A stretch of 39,739 nt of DNA from Sporichthyaceae bacterium. Lineage in GTDB: Bacteria; Actinomycetota; Actinomycetes; Sporichthyales; Sporichthyaceae. Positions 24,014 to 33,900 of this stretch are shown in pieces (the first letter of the stretch is position 1; every line of letters begins with the position of its first letter). Both the position numbers and the translations under genes were made by a program. The notes below the pieces were generated by a model that did not search any database, was not told the DNA's origin, and saw only the letters and a list, made by a program, of their open reading frames with translations. Location of the stretch: the NCBI GenBank assembly GCA_036493475.1, contig DASXPS010000059.1, positions 1 to 39,739 of the forward strand. The letters are read 5' to 3'.

Positions 24014-25366
24014 TCAGCGGTCCGCGGAGGGTTCCAGCACGGTGAACCGCACGCCGGCCACCGGCGCCGCGGTCGATGCCGGGGTGGGCGTGGCGGAGCG
24101 CGGGATCGGGCGCGGCGCGGGACGACGAATCCGTCGCGGTCGGATGCCGAACATGTACACCGCGCCCATCAGGTAGATCGCGGTGAGCAGGCCCTGAGCG
24201 AGGATCGTCTCCCGGCTGGGCCAGTAGCCCACCGACTGGGACACGAAGATCGGCGCGGTCGGCCAGCTGTCCCACCGGTGCAGCGCGAGCACGTCGGCCT
24301 CCTGCAGCGCGCGCACCGCGTTGCCGAGGAAGGCCACCGAGGTGGCCATGAGCAGGATCACCGCGGTGGACAGGAACACCTTGACCGGGATGCGCCGGCC
24401 GAGCCGGAACACCACCCAGGCGACCACCGCCAGGCACACCGCCCCGGTAAGGACCCCGGCCACGATGTACCAGCCCAGGCCCGAACCGAAGCCGGCCAAC
24501 GCCTGGTAGAACAACGCGGTTTCGAACCCCTCGCGGTACAGCGCGGTGAAGCCGACCAGCGTCAGCGCGGTCGCCGAGCCGGCCGAGGCCGCCGTCCACA
24601 CCCGGGCGCGCAGGAACTCCAACCAGCGCTTCTGTTCCATCCGCGAGATCAGCCAGAACGAAACCCAGAACAGCACCACCACCGCCAGCAGCGCGGTGAT
24701 GGCCTCGAGCAGTTCCCGGCCGAACGGCAAGGCCTGCAGCACGCCCTGCAACAGGAAGAACGTGCCGATGGTGGCCAGCACCGCGGCGCCCATGCCGATG
24801 AGCACCGGCTTGCGGAACCGCCCGGCCTTGGCCGCCTCCAGGTACCCCAGCAGCACCGAGATCAGCAGCACGGCCTCCAGGCCCTCCCGGAAGATGATCA
24901 CGAAGGCCTGGCCGAAGACCAGCGATGGCGCGGACAGGCCGGTGTCGGTGAGCGTGCGTTCGGCGTCGTCGATGAGTCCGCGCAGGTCGATGATCTCGCT
25001 GCGGATCTCCGCGACCGGGGCGTGCGAGGAAATGGATCCGCGGATCTCGGCGAACTTGGTTTCCGCGCGGGCGGTGAGTCCGGCGTCGGCCACCCGCAGC
25101 GGGATCTCGACGTACTCGAAGTGGCTGAGGTAGCCGTCCTTGGCCTCGGTGAAGGCCTGCTCGGCGTGGCCCTCCTTACTGAGCGCAAGCGTGCGGTCGA
25201 TGGAGCCGCGCACGATCTGCAACTGGTGGATGGCGTCGGACCGGGACACGCCGGTGGACACCGCGGCACCCGCGGTGCTCGCGCCGGCCAGCTGCAGGCC
25301 GAGCAGCGCCGCGAGCAGCAGCAGCCCGGCGGCGGCCCAGCGGCGGGGTGCGCGGTCGATGGTCAT
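24014..25366 (-). CDS. efeU: EfeU/FTR1-family iron permease
   Basis: The 450-residue protein has a signal-like N-terminus (to about 35), an extracytoplasmic helical domain (about 38-145) and then the FTR1 membrane domain of about seven segments. The two iron-binding REGLE-type motifs are present at 160-164 (REGLE) and 278-282 (REGFE). FTR1-type permeases pass iron across the membrane together with an oxidase or an EfeO/EfeB system. Its start overlaps the lipoprotein stop by 1 nt (TGATG), indicating coupling. No EfeB (DyP peroxidase) gene is present. An iron box lies upstream of the operon, so low-iron induction is expected. Confidence 0.92.
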   Translation of the reverse strand: MTIDRAPRRWAAAGLLLLAALLGLQLAGASTAGAAVSTGVSRSDAIHQLQIVRGSIDRTLALSKEGHAEQAFTEAKDGYLSHFEYVEIPLRVADAGLTARAETKFAEIRGSISSHAPVAEIRSEIIDLRGLIDDAERTLTDTGLSAPSLVFGQAFVIIFREGLEAVLLISVLLGYLEAAKAGRFRKPVLIGMGAAVLATIGTFFLLQGVLQALPFGRELLEAITALLAVVVLFWVSFWLISRMEQKRWLEFLRARVWTAASAGSATALTLVGFTALYREGFETALFYQALAGFGSGLGWYIVAGVLTGAVCLAVVAWVVFRLGRRIPVKVFLSTAVILLMATSVAFLGNAVRALQEADVLALHRWDSWPTAPIFVSQSVGYWPSRETILAQGLLTAIYLMGAVYMFGIRPRRIRRPAPRPIPRSATPTPASTAAPVAGVRFTVLEPSADR

Positions 25367-25872
25367 CAGGGGGTCGGCGAGGCCGAGGAACTGGGCGACG
25401 ACGAGGTCGACGGGCTCGGCGAGGCGGCGTTTACCGGGTGTGCCGCCAGGTAGGAGTCGGCGGTCGTGGTCACCAGCGCAGCTGCGGTCTTCGCAGAGGT
25501 GTCGTCCTTCTGCGTGACCGCCTTGCCGATCACCGCGAACTGGTCCTCGAAGGTGAGGTAGGCATTGGAGTCGTTGGCCTTGATGGTGCCCTCGATGCTC
25601 TCCCAGATCGGCTCGATCTGTGCCTGCAGGTCCTTGGCGTGGTTGTTGTCCGACGACGCGCTGTCACCGATCTGGTTGGCGATGTCCTTGAGCTTGCCCA
25701 GGCCGTCGGCGACCTCGGAATCCGGGGCGCGTACGTCCTCCGGCGAGCCGTTGCCGTGCTCGGTGCCGACCGCCGGGGAATCGGCATGCGACGAGCTACC
25801 GCCGCAGGCGCTGACCCCCAGAATCATTGCCCCGGCCAACGTCCCGGCGGCCAACACGCGCCTCGCTTGCAT
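25366..25872 (-). CDS. lipoprotein, EfeO-like helical domain, first gene of the EfeU operon
   Basis: The start chosen is the ATG at 25872 (MQARRVLAAG), giving 168 residues; a TTG two codons upstream is the longest possible start. The signal ends in a lipobox, VSAC, with Cys at 23. The mature part is helical and acidic-polar (QIEPIWESIEGTIKANDSNAY, FEDQFAVIGKAV), reminiscent of the helical M75/EfeO-like domain of iron-uptake proteins. It then ends in a Ser/Pro-rich tail. No cupredoxin domain is visible. It should be anchored to the outer membrane face and may collect iron for EfeU. Identification as EfeO-like is by partial motif only. Confidence 0.8.
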   Translation of the reverse strand: MQARRVLAAGTLAGAMILGVSACGGSSSHADSPAVGTEHGNGSPEDVRAPDSEVADGLGKLKDIANQIGDSASSDNNHAKDLQAQIEPIWESIEGTIKANDSNAYLTFEDQFAVIGKAVTQKDDTSAKTAAALVTTTADSYLAAHPVNAASPSPSTSSSPSSSASPTP

Positions 25873-25917
25873 CAGCAATCACCCCACGCATCAAGCGCAC
25901 CCCGACGGCACGTCAGA

Positions 25918-25936
25918 TCAGTCAAGGCTAACCTAA
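25918..25936 (-). promoter_or_regulatory. iron box (IdeR/DtxR type)
   Basis: On the minus strand the 19-mer TTAGGTTAGCCTTGACTGA has a perfect left half (TTAGGTTAG) and a partly matching right half compared with the DtxR/IdeR consensus. It lies 45-64 nt before the ATG of the lipoprotein gene, a usual place for repression of iron-uptake operons in the presence of iron. It overlaps a possible -10 (TAGGTT). The iron-related gene content supports the call. Confidence 0.8.
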
Positions 25937-26008
25937 CTGGATGTGCGGGGTATTTTCTCCCTTTGCCCCTCCAGCCCCACGGTTCCCGGACGTGAGTCGG
26001 CGAGGGTG

Positions 26009-28138
<2,130 letters not shown>

Positions 28139-28221
28139 GGTGCCCACCGTACGTTCCCGCACCGACAGAAGCCGCCGCGCGGGGCCCGCACGGATTACGC
28201 TCCCGTTTCGCCCCGGACGCA

Positions 28222-28253
28222 AGGATGGGCGCCGCTGGAGCGGCGCCCATCCT
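28222..28253 (-). terminator. perfect 15-bp hairpin after the EF-hand protein
   Basis: Arms 28222-28236 and 28239-28253 are perfectly complementary over 15 bp with a 2-nt spacer (a tetraloop once the innermost pair opens). It lies 17 nt past the stop of the minus-strand gene at 28270. There is no T-tract. It would protect the uvrB start from read-through. Confidence 0.8.
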
Positions 28254-28269
28254 GTTGGCGCGGGGTGGA

Positions 28270-28890
28270 TCAGGTGTGCAGCTTGCCGCAGACGGCCGGG
28301 GAGGTCGCGGCCAGCGGGAGCGAGGGCACGATGTCGCTCTTCTCCTTCTGGGCCTTCTTCGACAGCTTCGCCGGGTCCAGGCCGTGCACCACGATGGTCG
28401 CCTTGCCCTCCTTGATCGCCTTGACGGTGGCCTTGTCCAGGGTGATGGTGCGCTTGTAGTGGATCGAGCCGCCGCTCGGCGCGGTGGTCAGGGTCAGGCC
28501 GGCCTTCGGGCTGGCGTCACCGCTGGTCGTCAGGCTCGCGCCGATGCCACCGTACGCCGGGGTGCCCTCGGTCGTGGAGATCACGCCGTCGTTGTTCTTG
28601 TCCGCCTTGATGGTCGGGCACTTGCCCAGGCCGCCGGTGTGGATGTGCTGCACGTGCGGGAACGGCTTGCCCATGAACTTCGACGCCAGGCCGGTGACGT
28701 CCTCGACGATGGTCGCCTTGTTGCCCGTGAGCGTGAGGGTCAGGGTGCCGTGTGCGTGCGAGCCGCTCAGCCCGGTGAGGGTGGCGGTGTAGACGGTGGA
28801 CGTCGCGGCGTTGGCCGGGGCGGCGAGGCCCAGACCGGCAACGAGCACGATCGGCAGGGAGCCGACCACGAGCTTGGACGCGAGATTCAT
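28270..28890 (-). CDS. secreted CHRD-like protein with an EF-hand loop
   Basis: Start ATG 28890 with AGGAG 8 nt upstream; 206 residues with a signal peptide cut after about 28 (ANA-A). The mature part is Thr- and Gly-rich with beta repeats ([20 protein letters not shown]), then HVQHIH at 79-84 and a textbook 12-residue EF-hand loop, D97-x-N-x-D101-G-x-I-S-x-x-E108. The His-rich VQHIHTG motif and the strands resemble CHRD/superoxide-dismutase-like secreted proteins. Calcium binding is inferred from the loop. Function is unknown. It is divergent from a lipoprotein gene at a 141-nt spacer. Confidence 0.85.
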   Translation of the reverse strand: MNLASKLVVGSLPIVLVAGLGLAAPANAATSTVYTATLTGLSGSHAHGTLTLTLTGNKATIVEDVTGLASKFMGKPFPHVQHIHTGGLGKCPTIKADKNNDGVISTTEGTPAYGGIGASLTTSGDASPKAGLTLTTAPSGGSIHYKRTITLDKATVKAIKEGKATIVVHGLDPAKLSKKAQKEKSDIVPSLPLAATSPAVCGKLHT

Positions 28891-29031
28891 CTGGTTTTCT
28901 CCTGGGGATTCAGTGCTTGGGGGTAACTGTGTCTGCTTCGTCCGGTAGGTCGGCGCGGTTTGGCGGATTTGCGAGTTTCTAACCCAGCAGCGCGGAGCAA
29001 GCCCGCCGGCGGGCCGGCCCGAAGAAGGGAT

Positions 29032-29625
29032 ATGAGCAGACCGGCTGCCGTGGTGACGGTCATCGCGTTGTTGTCGGTGATCGGCGGATGCTCCTCCGGC
29101 ACACAGCACGTCGCGACGACACCGCCCGCAGCGGCCGCGCCCACGATCACCGACGCGGTGATGTCTTCGGGCATGGCGATGTCGCTGAGCACCGCCGGAC
29201 CGTCGAAGCCCGCCGCGATGATCTGTTCCGAGGAGGTGCGCGGCGACCTACGCACCATCCTGGGCGCCAAGCAGCTCCCGGCCGGCGCGCCGTCCTGGCG
29301 ATACCCGGTTTACACATGCAGCTACCGACTGGGCATGGGCACCCTGACCCTGGCCGTGCACGAGTCCGCCGACGAGACGACCGCGGCGGCGACCGTGCGC
29401 CGGCTGCGCCGCGACCTCGGTGGCGGCCCGAGCGTGCTGGGCCTCGGGCCCGACGGCTACACGCCGGCCGACGGCGTCGTGTTGCTGCGCAAGGACAACG
29501 ACGTGCTGGTAGTCGATGCCCGTGGGCTGCCCACCGTTTTCGGCAGCAATGATCAGCACCGCGCCGACTTCGCCTTCGAGGTTGCCACCACCATCCTCGG
29601 CTGCTGGACCGGGGACGACGACTGA
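29032..29625 (+). CDS. small lipoprotein of unknown function
   Basis: The ATG at 29032 (MSRPAAVVTVI) is preceded closely by AAGGGA. A signal with lipobox VIGGC places the lipidated Cys at 20. The 197-residue mature part has a Thr/Pro/Ala linker and then a compact domain (about 60-195) with four Cys including ICSEEV, TCSYRL and LGCWTG, so disulfides are possible. I do not recognise the family; it resembles actinobacterial surface lipoproteins of the DUF3558 kind only loosely. It is convergent with cysN, with a 7-nt gap. Confidence 0.8.
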   Translation: MSRPAAVVTVIALLSVIGGCSSGTQHVATTPPAAAAPTITDAVMSSGMAMSLSTAGPSKPAAMICSEEVRGDLRTILGAKQLPAGAPSWRYPVYTCSYRLGMGTLTLAVHESADETTAAATVRRLRRDLGGGPSVLGLGPDGYTPADGVVLLRKDNDVLVVDARGLPTVFGSNDQHRADFAFEVATTILGCWTGDDD

Positions 29626-29632
29626 CGACGGG

Positions 29633-30883
29633 TCAGTGGGTGTCGGTGATCATCCCGGCGCCCACCGTGACGTTGGTGGCCTCGTCGATGAGGATGAAGC
29701 CGCCGGTGGTGCGGTTGTTGCGGTAATCGTCGACGAACAACGGCACCGTGGTGCGCAACCGCACCCGCCCGATGTCGTTGAGCCCCAGTTCGCCGGTCGT
29801 CTCGTCGCGGTGCAGGGTGTTCACATCGAGGCGGTACTGGACGTCCTTCACCAGGGCCCGCGCCGAACGCGTGGTGTGCTTGATCACCAGCTTCGCCCCG
29901 ACCCGCAATGGTTCATTGATCATCCACGCAACCATGCCGTCGATGTCCTGCGTCACCGTCGGCATGTTCTTAGGCCGGCAGATCATGTCCCCGCGCGACA
30001 CGTCGAGGTTGTCGGCCAGCCGCACCACCACCGACATCGGTGCGTACGCCTCAACCACCGGGCCGTCGAGGGCGTCAATGGCCTCGATGGTGGTGGTGAA
30101 CCCGCTGGGCAGCACGGTGACGGTGTCCCCCGGCTTGAGCACGCCGCCCGCGACCTGGCCCGCGTAACCGCGGTAGTCATGGTGTTCCTTGGTTTGCGGG
30201 CGGATCACGTACTGCACCGGGAAGCGCACGTCGATCAGGTTGCGGTCGCTGGCCACGTGCACGTGCTCGAGGTGGTGCAGCAGTGACGGTCCGTCATACC
30301 AGGGCGAGGCCGAAGAGCGCTCCACGACATTGTCGCCGTTGAGTGCGGAGATCGGGATGATCACCAGGTCGCGGATGCGCAACCGGGCGGCGAAGGCGAC
30401 GAACTCGGAGTGGATGCGGTCGTAGACCTCCCGGTCCCAGTCGACCAGGTCCATCTTGTTCACCGCCACCACCAGGTGGGGCACCTGCAGCAGCGAGGCG
30501 AGGAACGCGTGCCGCCGGGATTGCTCGACAAGGCCGTTGCGGGCGTCCACCAGGATGATCGCCAGGTCCGCGGTGGACGCACCGGTGACCATGTTGCGGG
30601 TGTACTGAATGTGCCCCGGGGTGTCCGCGATGATGAACTTTCGTTTGGGCGTGGCGAAGTAGCGATACGCCACGTCGATGGTGATGCCCTGTTCCCGCTC
30701 GGCGCGCAGGCCGTCGGTGAGCAGCGCCAGGTCGGTGTACTCGCGGCCCTTGTCCCGGCTGACCTTCTCCACGTGCTCGAGTTGGTCCTCGAAGATCGAC
30801 TTGGTGTCGTAGAGCAGTCGCCCGATCAGCGTGGACTTGCCGTCATCGACAGACCCCGCCGTGGCGAAACGCAGCAGGTCCAT
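29633..30883 (-). CDS. cysN: sulfate adenylyltransferase subunit 1 (GTPase)
   Basis: CysN is the GTPase of ATP sulfurylase, which with CysD makes APS from sulfate and ATP. The 416-residue product has G1 AGSVDDGKSTL, the switch region AEREQGITIDVAYR, G3 DTPGH and G4 NKMD, then EF-Tu-like beta-barrel domains. No APS kinase (CysC) domain is fused, unlike some NodQ-type proteins. The ATG follows the cysD stop directly (TAAATG), so translation is coupled. It is the last gene of cysQ-cysD-cysN; no cysC or cysH is here. Confidence 0.96.
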   Translation of the reverse strand: MDLLRFATAGSVDDGKSTLIGRLLYDTKSIFEDQLEHVEKVSRDKGREYTDLALLTDGLRAEREQGITIDVAYRYFATPKRKFIIADTPGHIQYTRNMVTGASTADLAIILVDARNGLVEQSRRHAFLASLLQVPHLVVAVNKMDLVDWDREVYDRIHSEFVAFAARLRIRDLVIIPISALNGDNVVERSSASPWYDGPSLLHHLEHVHVASDRNLIDVRFPVQYVIRPQTKEHHDYRGYAGQVAGGVLKPGDTVTVLPSGFTTTIEAIDALDGPVVEAYAPMSVVVRLADNLDVSRGDMICRPKNMPTVTQDIDGMVAWMINEPLRVGAKLVIKHTTRSARALVKDVQYRLDVNTLHRDETTGELGLNDIGRVRLRTTVPLFVDDYRNNRTTGGFILIDEATNVTVGAGMITDTH

Positions 30884-31804
30884 TTAGAAGTAGCCCTCTT
30901 TCTTGCGGTCTTCCATCGCTGCTTCGGTGGCCCGGTCATCGCCCCGGGTGGCGCCGCGTTCGGTCTGCCGGGTGGCCGCGACCTCGGCGATGATTGCCTC
31001 GACGTCGCGGGCGTCCGAACGCACCGCCGCGGTCAGCGTCGCGTCGCCCACGGTGCGGTAACGCACGGTCTCGACGAAGCACTCCTCGCCCTCGCGTGGC
31101 CGACAGAACTCGTTGTTGGCCATCAGCATGCCGTCGCGGGAGAACACCTCGCGCTGGTGCGCGTAGTAGATCGAGGGCAGCGCCACGTGCTCCGCGGCGA
31201 TGTAGTGCCAGATGTCCAGCTCGGTCCAATTGGACAACGGGAAGACCCGGATCGACTCACCGGTGTGAATACGCCCGTTGTAGAGGTTCCACAGCTCCGG
31301 GCGTTGGTTCTTCGGATCCCACTGGCCGAACTCGTCACGGAAGGAGAAGATCCGCTCCTTGGCCCGGGCCCGTTCCTCGTCGCGACGGGCCCCGCCGAAC
31401 AGCGCGGTGAACCGGTGTTTCTCGCAGGCCTCCAGCAACACCGGCGTCTGGATGCGGTTGCGCGAGCCGTTGGGTTCCTCACGCACCAGGCCGCGTTCGA
31501 TCGCGTCGGGCACCGAGGCCACGATCAATTGGACGCCGCAGCGAGCCACCTCGGAGTCGCGGAAGGCCAACACCTCACCGAAGTTGTGCCCGGTGTCCAC
31601 GTGCATCACCGGGAACGGGATGGGTGCGGGGGCGAAGGCCTTCGCGGCCACGTGCAGCATGACCGCGGAGTCCTTGCCACCGGAGAACAGCAGACACGGC
31701 CGCTCCATCTCCGCGGCCACCTCGCGGATGATGTGCACGGCTTCGGATTCCAGCGTGCGCAGTTGCGAGAGCTGGTAACTGTGCGGGGCGATCGTCTGAT
31801 CCAT
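30884..31804 (-). CDS. cysD: sulfate adenylyltransferase subunit 2
   Basis: CysD is the adenylyl-transferring subunit of ATP sulfurylase. The 306-residue product starts at ATG 31804 (MDQTIAPHSYQLSQLRTLES), with the PP-loop LLFSGGKDSAVMLH, MHVDTGHNFGEVLAFRD, FGGARRDEERARAKERIFSF and the C-terminal DRKKEGYF motif typical of the family. A GGAAG site overlaps the cysQ stop, which is 4 nt upstream. The operon probably makes sulfur available for Cys, CoA and mycothiol. Confidence 0.96.
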   Translation of the reverse strand: MDQTIAPHSYQLSQLRTLESEAVHIIREVAAEMERPCLLFSGGKDSAVMLHVAAKAFAPAPIPFPVMHVDTGHNFGEVLAFRDSEVARCGVQLIVASVPDAIERGLVREEPNGSRNRIQTPVLLEACEKHRFTALFGGARRDEERARAKERIFSFRDEFGQWDPKNQRPELWNLYNGRIHTGESIRVFPLSNWTELDIWHYIAAEHVALPSIYYAHQREVFSRDGMLMANNEFCRPREGEECFVETVRYRTVGDATLTAAVRSDARDVEAIIAEVAATRQTERGATRGDDRATEAAMEDRKKEGYF

Positions 31805-31808
31805 CGGG

Positions 31809-32570
31809 TCAACTTCCGTTGATCGCGGCGAGCACCGCGTCGGCGTATTCCGGTCGAGCCACCACCAGATCGGGCAGGGACAACTCGGCGCGGTTGTAGC
31901 GCAGCGGCGAACCGTCCACGCGTGAGGTGTGCAGGCCGGCCGCACGGGCCACGGCCACCGGGGCGGCGGAGTCCCACTGGTACTGGCCGCCGCTGTGCAC
32001 GTAGACGTCGACGGTGCCGAGCACCACCGCAGCAATCTTGGCGCCGGCCGAACCCATCGCCACCAGCTCGCCGCCCAGCGCCTCCGCCACCGCGCGCGCG
32101 GCGGCGGGCGGGCGGGTGCGGCTGACCACGATGCGCGGCGGGCCGTCCGGTCGCGGACGGGCCGGCGACCCGTCGGAGGCGAGCACCACACCCTGCGCCG
32201 GTAACGCCACCGCGCCGACGATCAGGTCGTCAACGGCCCGGTCCCACAGCGCGACGTGCACCGCCCAGTCCTCGCGGCCCTCGCCGTACTCGCGGGTGCC
32301 GTCCAACGGGTCGAGGATCCACACCCGATCCGCGTGCAGCCGGGCCGGGTCATCCGCGGCCTCCTCGGAGAGCACCGCGTCGGCGGCCCGAGCCGCACGC
32401 AGGCCGGCGGCGAGAAGCTCCTGGGCGGCCCGGTCGCCGTCCGCGCCCAGCGAGGCCGAGCCCGCCGCGCGTAGTCGCAGCAGCTGCTCCCCCGCCGCCC
32501 GGGCGAGATGCACGGCCAGTTCAAGGTCGGTGGCGTCGACGGCGGCCCGCTCGCCGGAACGGGTCTGCAC
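31809..32570 (-). CDS. cysQ: 3'(2'),5'-bisphosphate nucleotidase, CysQ family
   Basis: The 253-residue product (start GTG 32570, AAGGA 12 nt upstream) has the inositol-monophosphatase fold with the metal-binding box ILDPLDGTREY, an LSEEAADD acidic loop and a C-terminal QYQWDSAAPVAVARAAG. It should hydrolyse PAP or PAPS to AMP or APS and phosphate, relieving PAP build-up from sulfate assimilation. It heads the cysQ-cysD-cysN operon, which supports the assignment. IMPase-family substrate ranges overlap, so a wider phosphatase role is possible. Confidence 0.9.
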   Translation of the reverse strand: MQTRSGERAAVDATDLELAVHLARAAGEQLLRLRAAGSASLGADGDRAAQELLAAGLRAARAADAVLSEEAADDPARLHADRVWILDPLDGTREYGEGREDWAVHVALWDRAVDDLIVGAVALPAQGVVLASDGSPARPRPDGPPRIVVSRTRPPAAARAVAEALGGELVAMGSAGAKIAAVVLGTVDVYVHSGGQYQWDSAAPVAVARAAGLHTSRVDGSPLRYNRAELSLPDLVVARPEYADAVLAAINGS

Positions 32571-32771
32571 GTGCTGGTACGTCCTTTCGCGCAGGCGGGG
32601 GTGTTCGGAGGATTTTACGTGCCCAACTCCGATGCCCTTCGTCCTGTTCCATCCGCGGTGCCCCGCGCCACGCGCGGGAGACGCGACCGCGACGCCCCGG
32701 TGTCTGAGAAAGCGCTAAACAGCAAAGATCACGAATTGACAACAACCCCACAGGGCGCGAGAAGATCGGGC

Positions 32772-33071
32772 ATGGCCGACGTCGTCCCTCTGCGCGCTCG
32801 TGCACCGCGGCCGGACGCAGCCGAACCCGTCGTCTTCGACGACGCGGCGGGTCCCGGCTGGTTGGCCGTGCAGTGGCTGCAACCCGGTGGGGTGGACCTC
32901 GCGATCGGCCTGGACGGCACCGAGGCCTCGGTGTTCCGACTGGCCACGCAGGACGTTCTCGAGTTGGTCCGGGTGCTGGTCGAGGGCCTCGGTGAGCCCG
33001 GCCCGGTGCACTTGGGTCCGCCGGCCACCGTGCTGCCGTGGACCCCGCGGCGTCCGGGTCCCGTTACCTGA
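32772..33071 (+). CDS. small conserved-looking hypothetical protein
   Basis: The 99-residue frame starts at ATG 32772 (MADVVPLRARAPRP). It has a short Arg/Pro-rich head followed by an ordered-looking middle (GWLAVQWLQPGGVDLAIGLDGTEASVFRL, read here as two pieces around residue 45) and VLELVRVLVEGLG, suggesting a small alpha/beta fold. I do not recognise the family. The upstream spacer of about 200 nt is divergent from cysQ. Its last 8 nt overlap the coaE stop tail-to-tail. It could be a true gene or chance coding in GC-rich DNA; the codon pattern looks real. Confidence 0.55.
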   Translation: MADVVPLRARAPRPDAAEPVVFDDAAGPGWLAVQWLQPGGVDLAIGLDGTEASVFRLATQDVLELVRVLVEGLGEPGPVHLGPPATVLPWTPRRPGPVT

Positions 33072-33675
33072 CTTCGTTCTGACGCTTCTTCAGTTCGGCC
33101 CATAGCTCCTGGACGCGAGTCCGCATGGCCTCCCGGTCGCCGGAGTTGTCCAGCACCACATCGGCCGCGGCAAGGCGGGTGGCCCGGTCGGCCTGCGCGG
33201 CGATGCGCGCGCGGGCATCGGCAGGTTCCATGCCGCGCCCGTTCACCAGACGGTCCAGCGCCACCTCGGGGTCGACGTCGACCACCACCACCAGGTCGTA
33301 GGCGTTCGCCAACCCGGCCTCGACCAGTAGCGGAACGGCCTGGATGACGATCGCGTCCGGACCCGCCGCGCGCACCAGCTCGGCAGCCCGCACCCGTACC
33401 GCCGGGTGCACGATCCCGTTCAGCGTCTGCCGGGCGGCGGGGTCGTTGAACACGATCGCGGCCACCTTGGCCCGGTCCATCTCCCCGTCGGGCCCGAGCA
33501 CCTGCGGCCCGAACGCGGCCACCACCGCGGCCAGCCCCTCCGAGCCCGCGGCGACCACCTCCCTGGCCAGCACGTCGGAGTCAACGATCACCGCGCCCAG
33601 CCGCGCCAGTTCGTCGGTGACCGTGGTCTTCCCCGACCCGATACCGCCGGTCAGCCCCACCTGCACGCGGTGCAT
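33064..33675 (-). CDS. coaE: dephospho-CoA kinase
   Basis: CoaE phosphorylates dephospho-CoA at the ribose 3' position in the last step of CoA synthesis. The 203-residue product (ATG 33675, MHRVQVGLTGGIGSGKTTVTD) has Walker A GGIGSGKTT, VDSDVLAREVVA, LNGIVHPAVR, VPLLVEAGLA and the lid-domain R-x-A-x-Q-A-D-R-A. A GTG 9 nt in (33666) is an alternative start. Many actinobacteria keep coaE next to rpsA, as here, with a 225-nt spacer that holds the rpsA terminator and an inverted repeat. Confidence 0.95.
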   Translation of the reverse strand: MHRVQVGLTGGIGSGKTTVTDELARLGAVIVDSDVLAREVVAAGSEGLAAVVAAFGPQVLGPDGEMDRAKVAAIVFNDPAARQTLNGIVHPAVRVRAAELVRAAGPDAIVIQAVPLLVEAGLANAYDLVVVVDVDPEVALDRLVNGRGMEPADARARIAAQADRATRLAAADVVLDNSGDREAMRTRVQELWAELKKRQNEVR

Positions 33676-33720
33676 CCTGCCGGCGCCCGGGCCTCCCGTT
33701 GCAGGGCGGGTCCGTTCGTT

Positions 33721-33837
33721 CGCTCATTCATGAGCGCAGCGAGCACTGTCATACCCGGGGCGTCGTTCTCGGGGCGAATTTGGGCCTTCGGATGACGCCT
33801 GCCGTATGGGAGAGCTCCGCCAGATCATGAATGAGCG
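33721..33837. repeat. 13-bp separated inverted repeat in the coaE-rpsA spacer
   Basis: CGCTCATTCATGA (33721-33733) is repeated in inverted form as TCATGAATGAGCG (33825-33837), about 90 nt apart. The left copy also contains a local 6-bp palindrome (GCTCAT-TC-ATGAGC). No gene lies between. Function unknown. Confidence 0.7.
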
Positions 33838-33855
33838 GAGGATCCCGCCAAGACG

Positions 33856-33894
33856 CCGAGGGGCCCCGACCGCGAGTGCGGCCGGGCCCCTCGG
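33856..33894 (-). terminator. rpsA terminator hairpin
   Basis: CCGAGGGGCCC (33856-33866) and GGGCCCCTCGG (33884-33894) pair over 11 bp with an inner CCGC-GAGT-GCGG helix. It starts 6 nt past the rpsA stop. No T-tract follows. Confidence 0.85.
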
Positions 33895-33900
33895 TACGAA

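Noticed and set aside
32736-32741. TTGACA ahead of the small gene at 32772
   Set aside because: The expected -10 position reads GAGAAG, not a recognisable -10.
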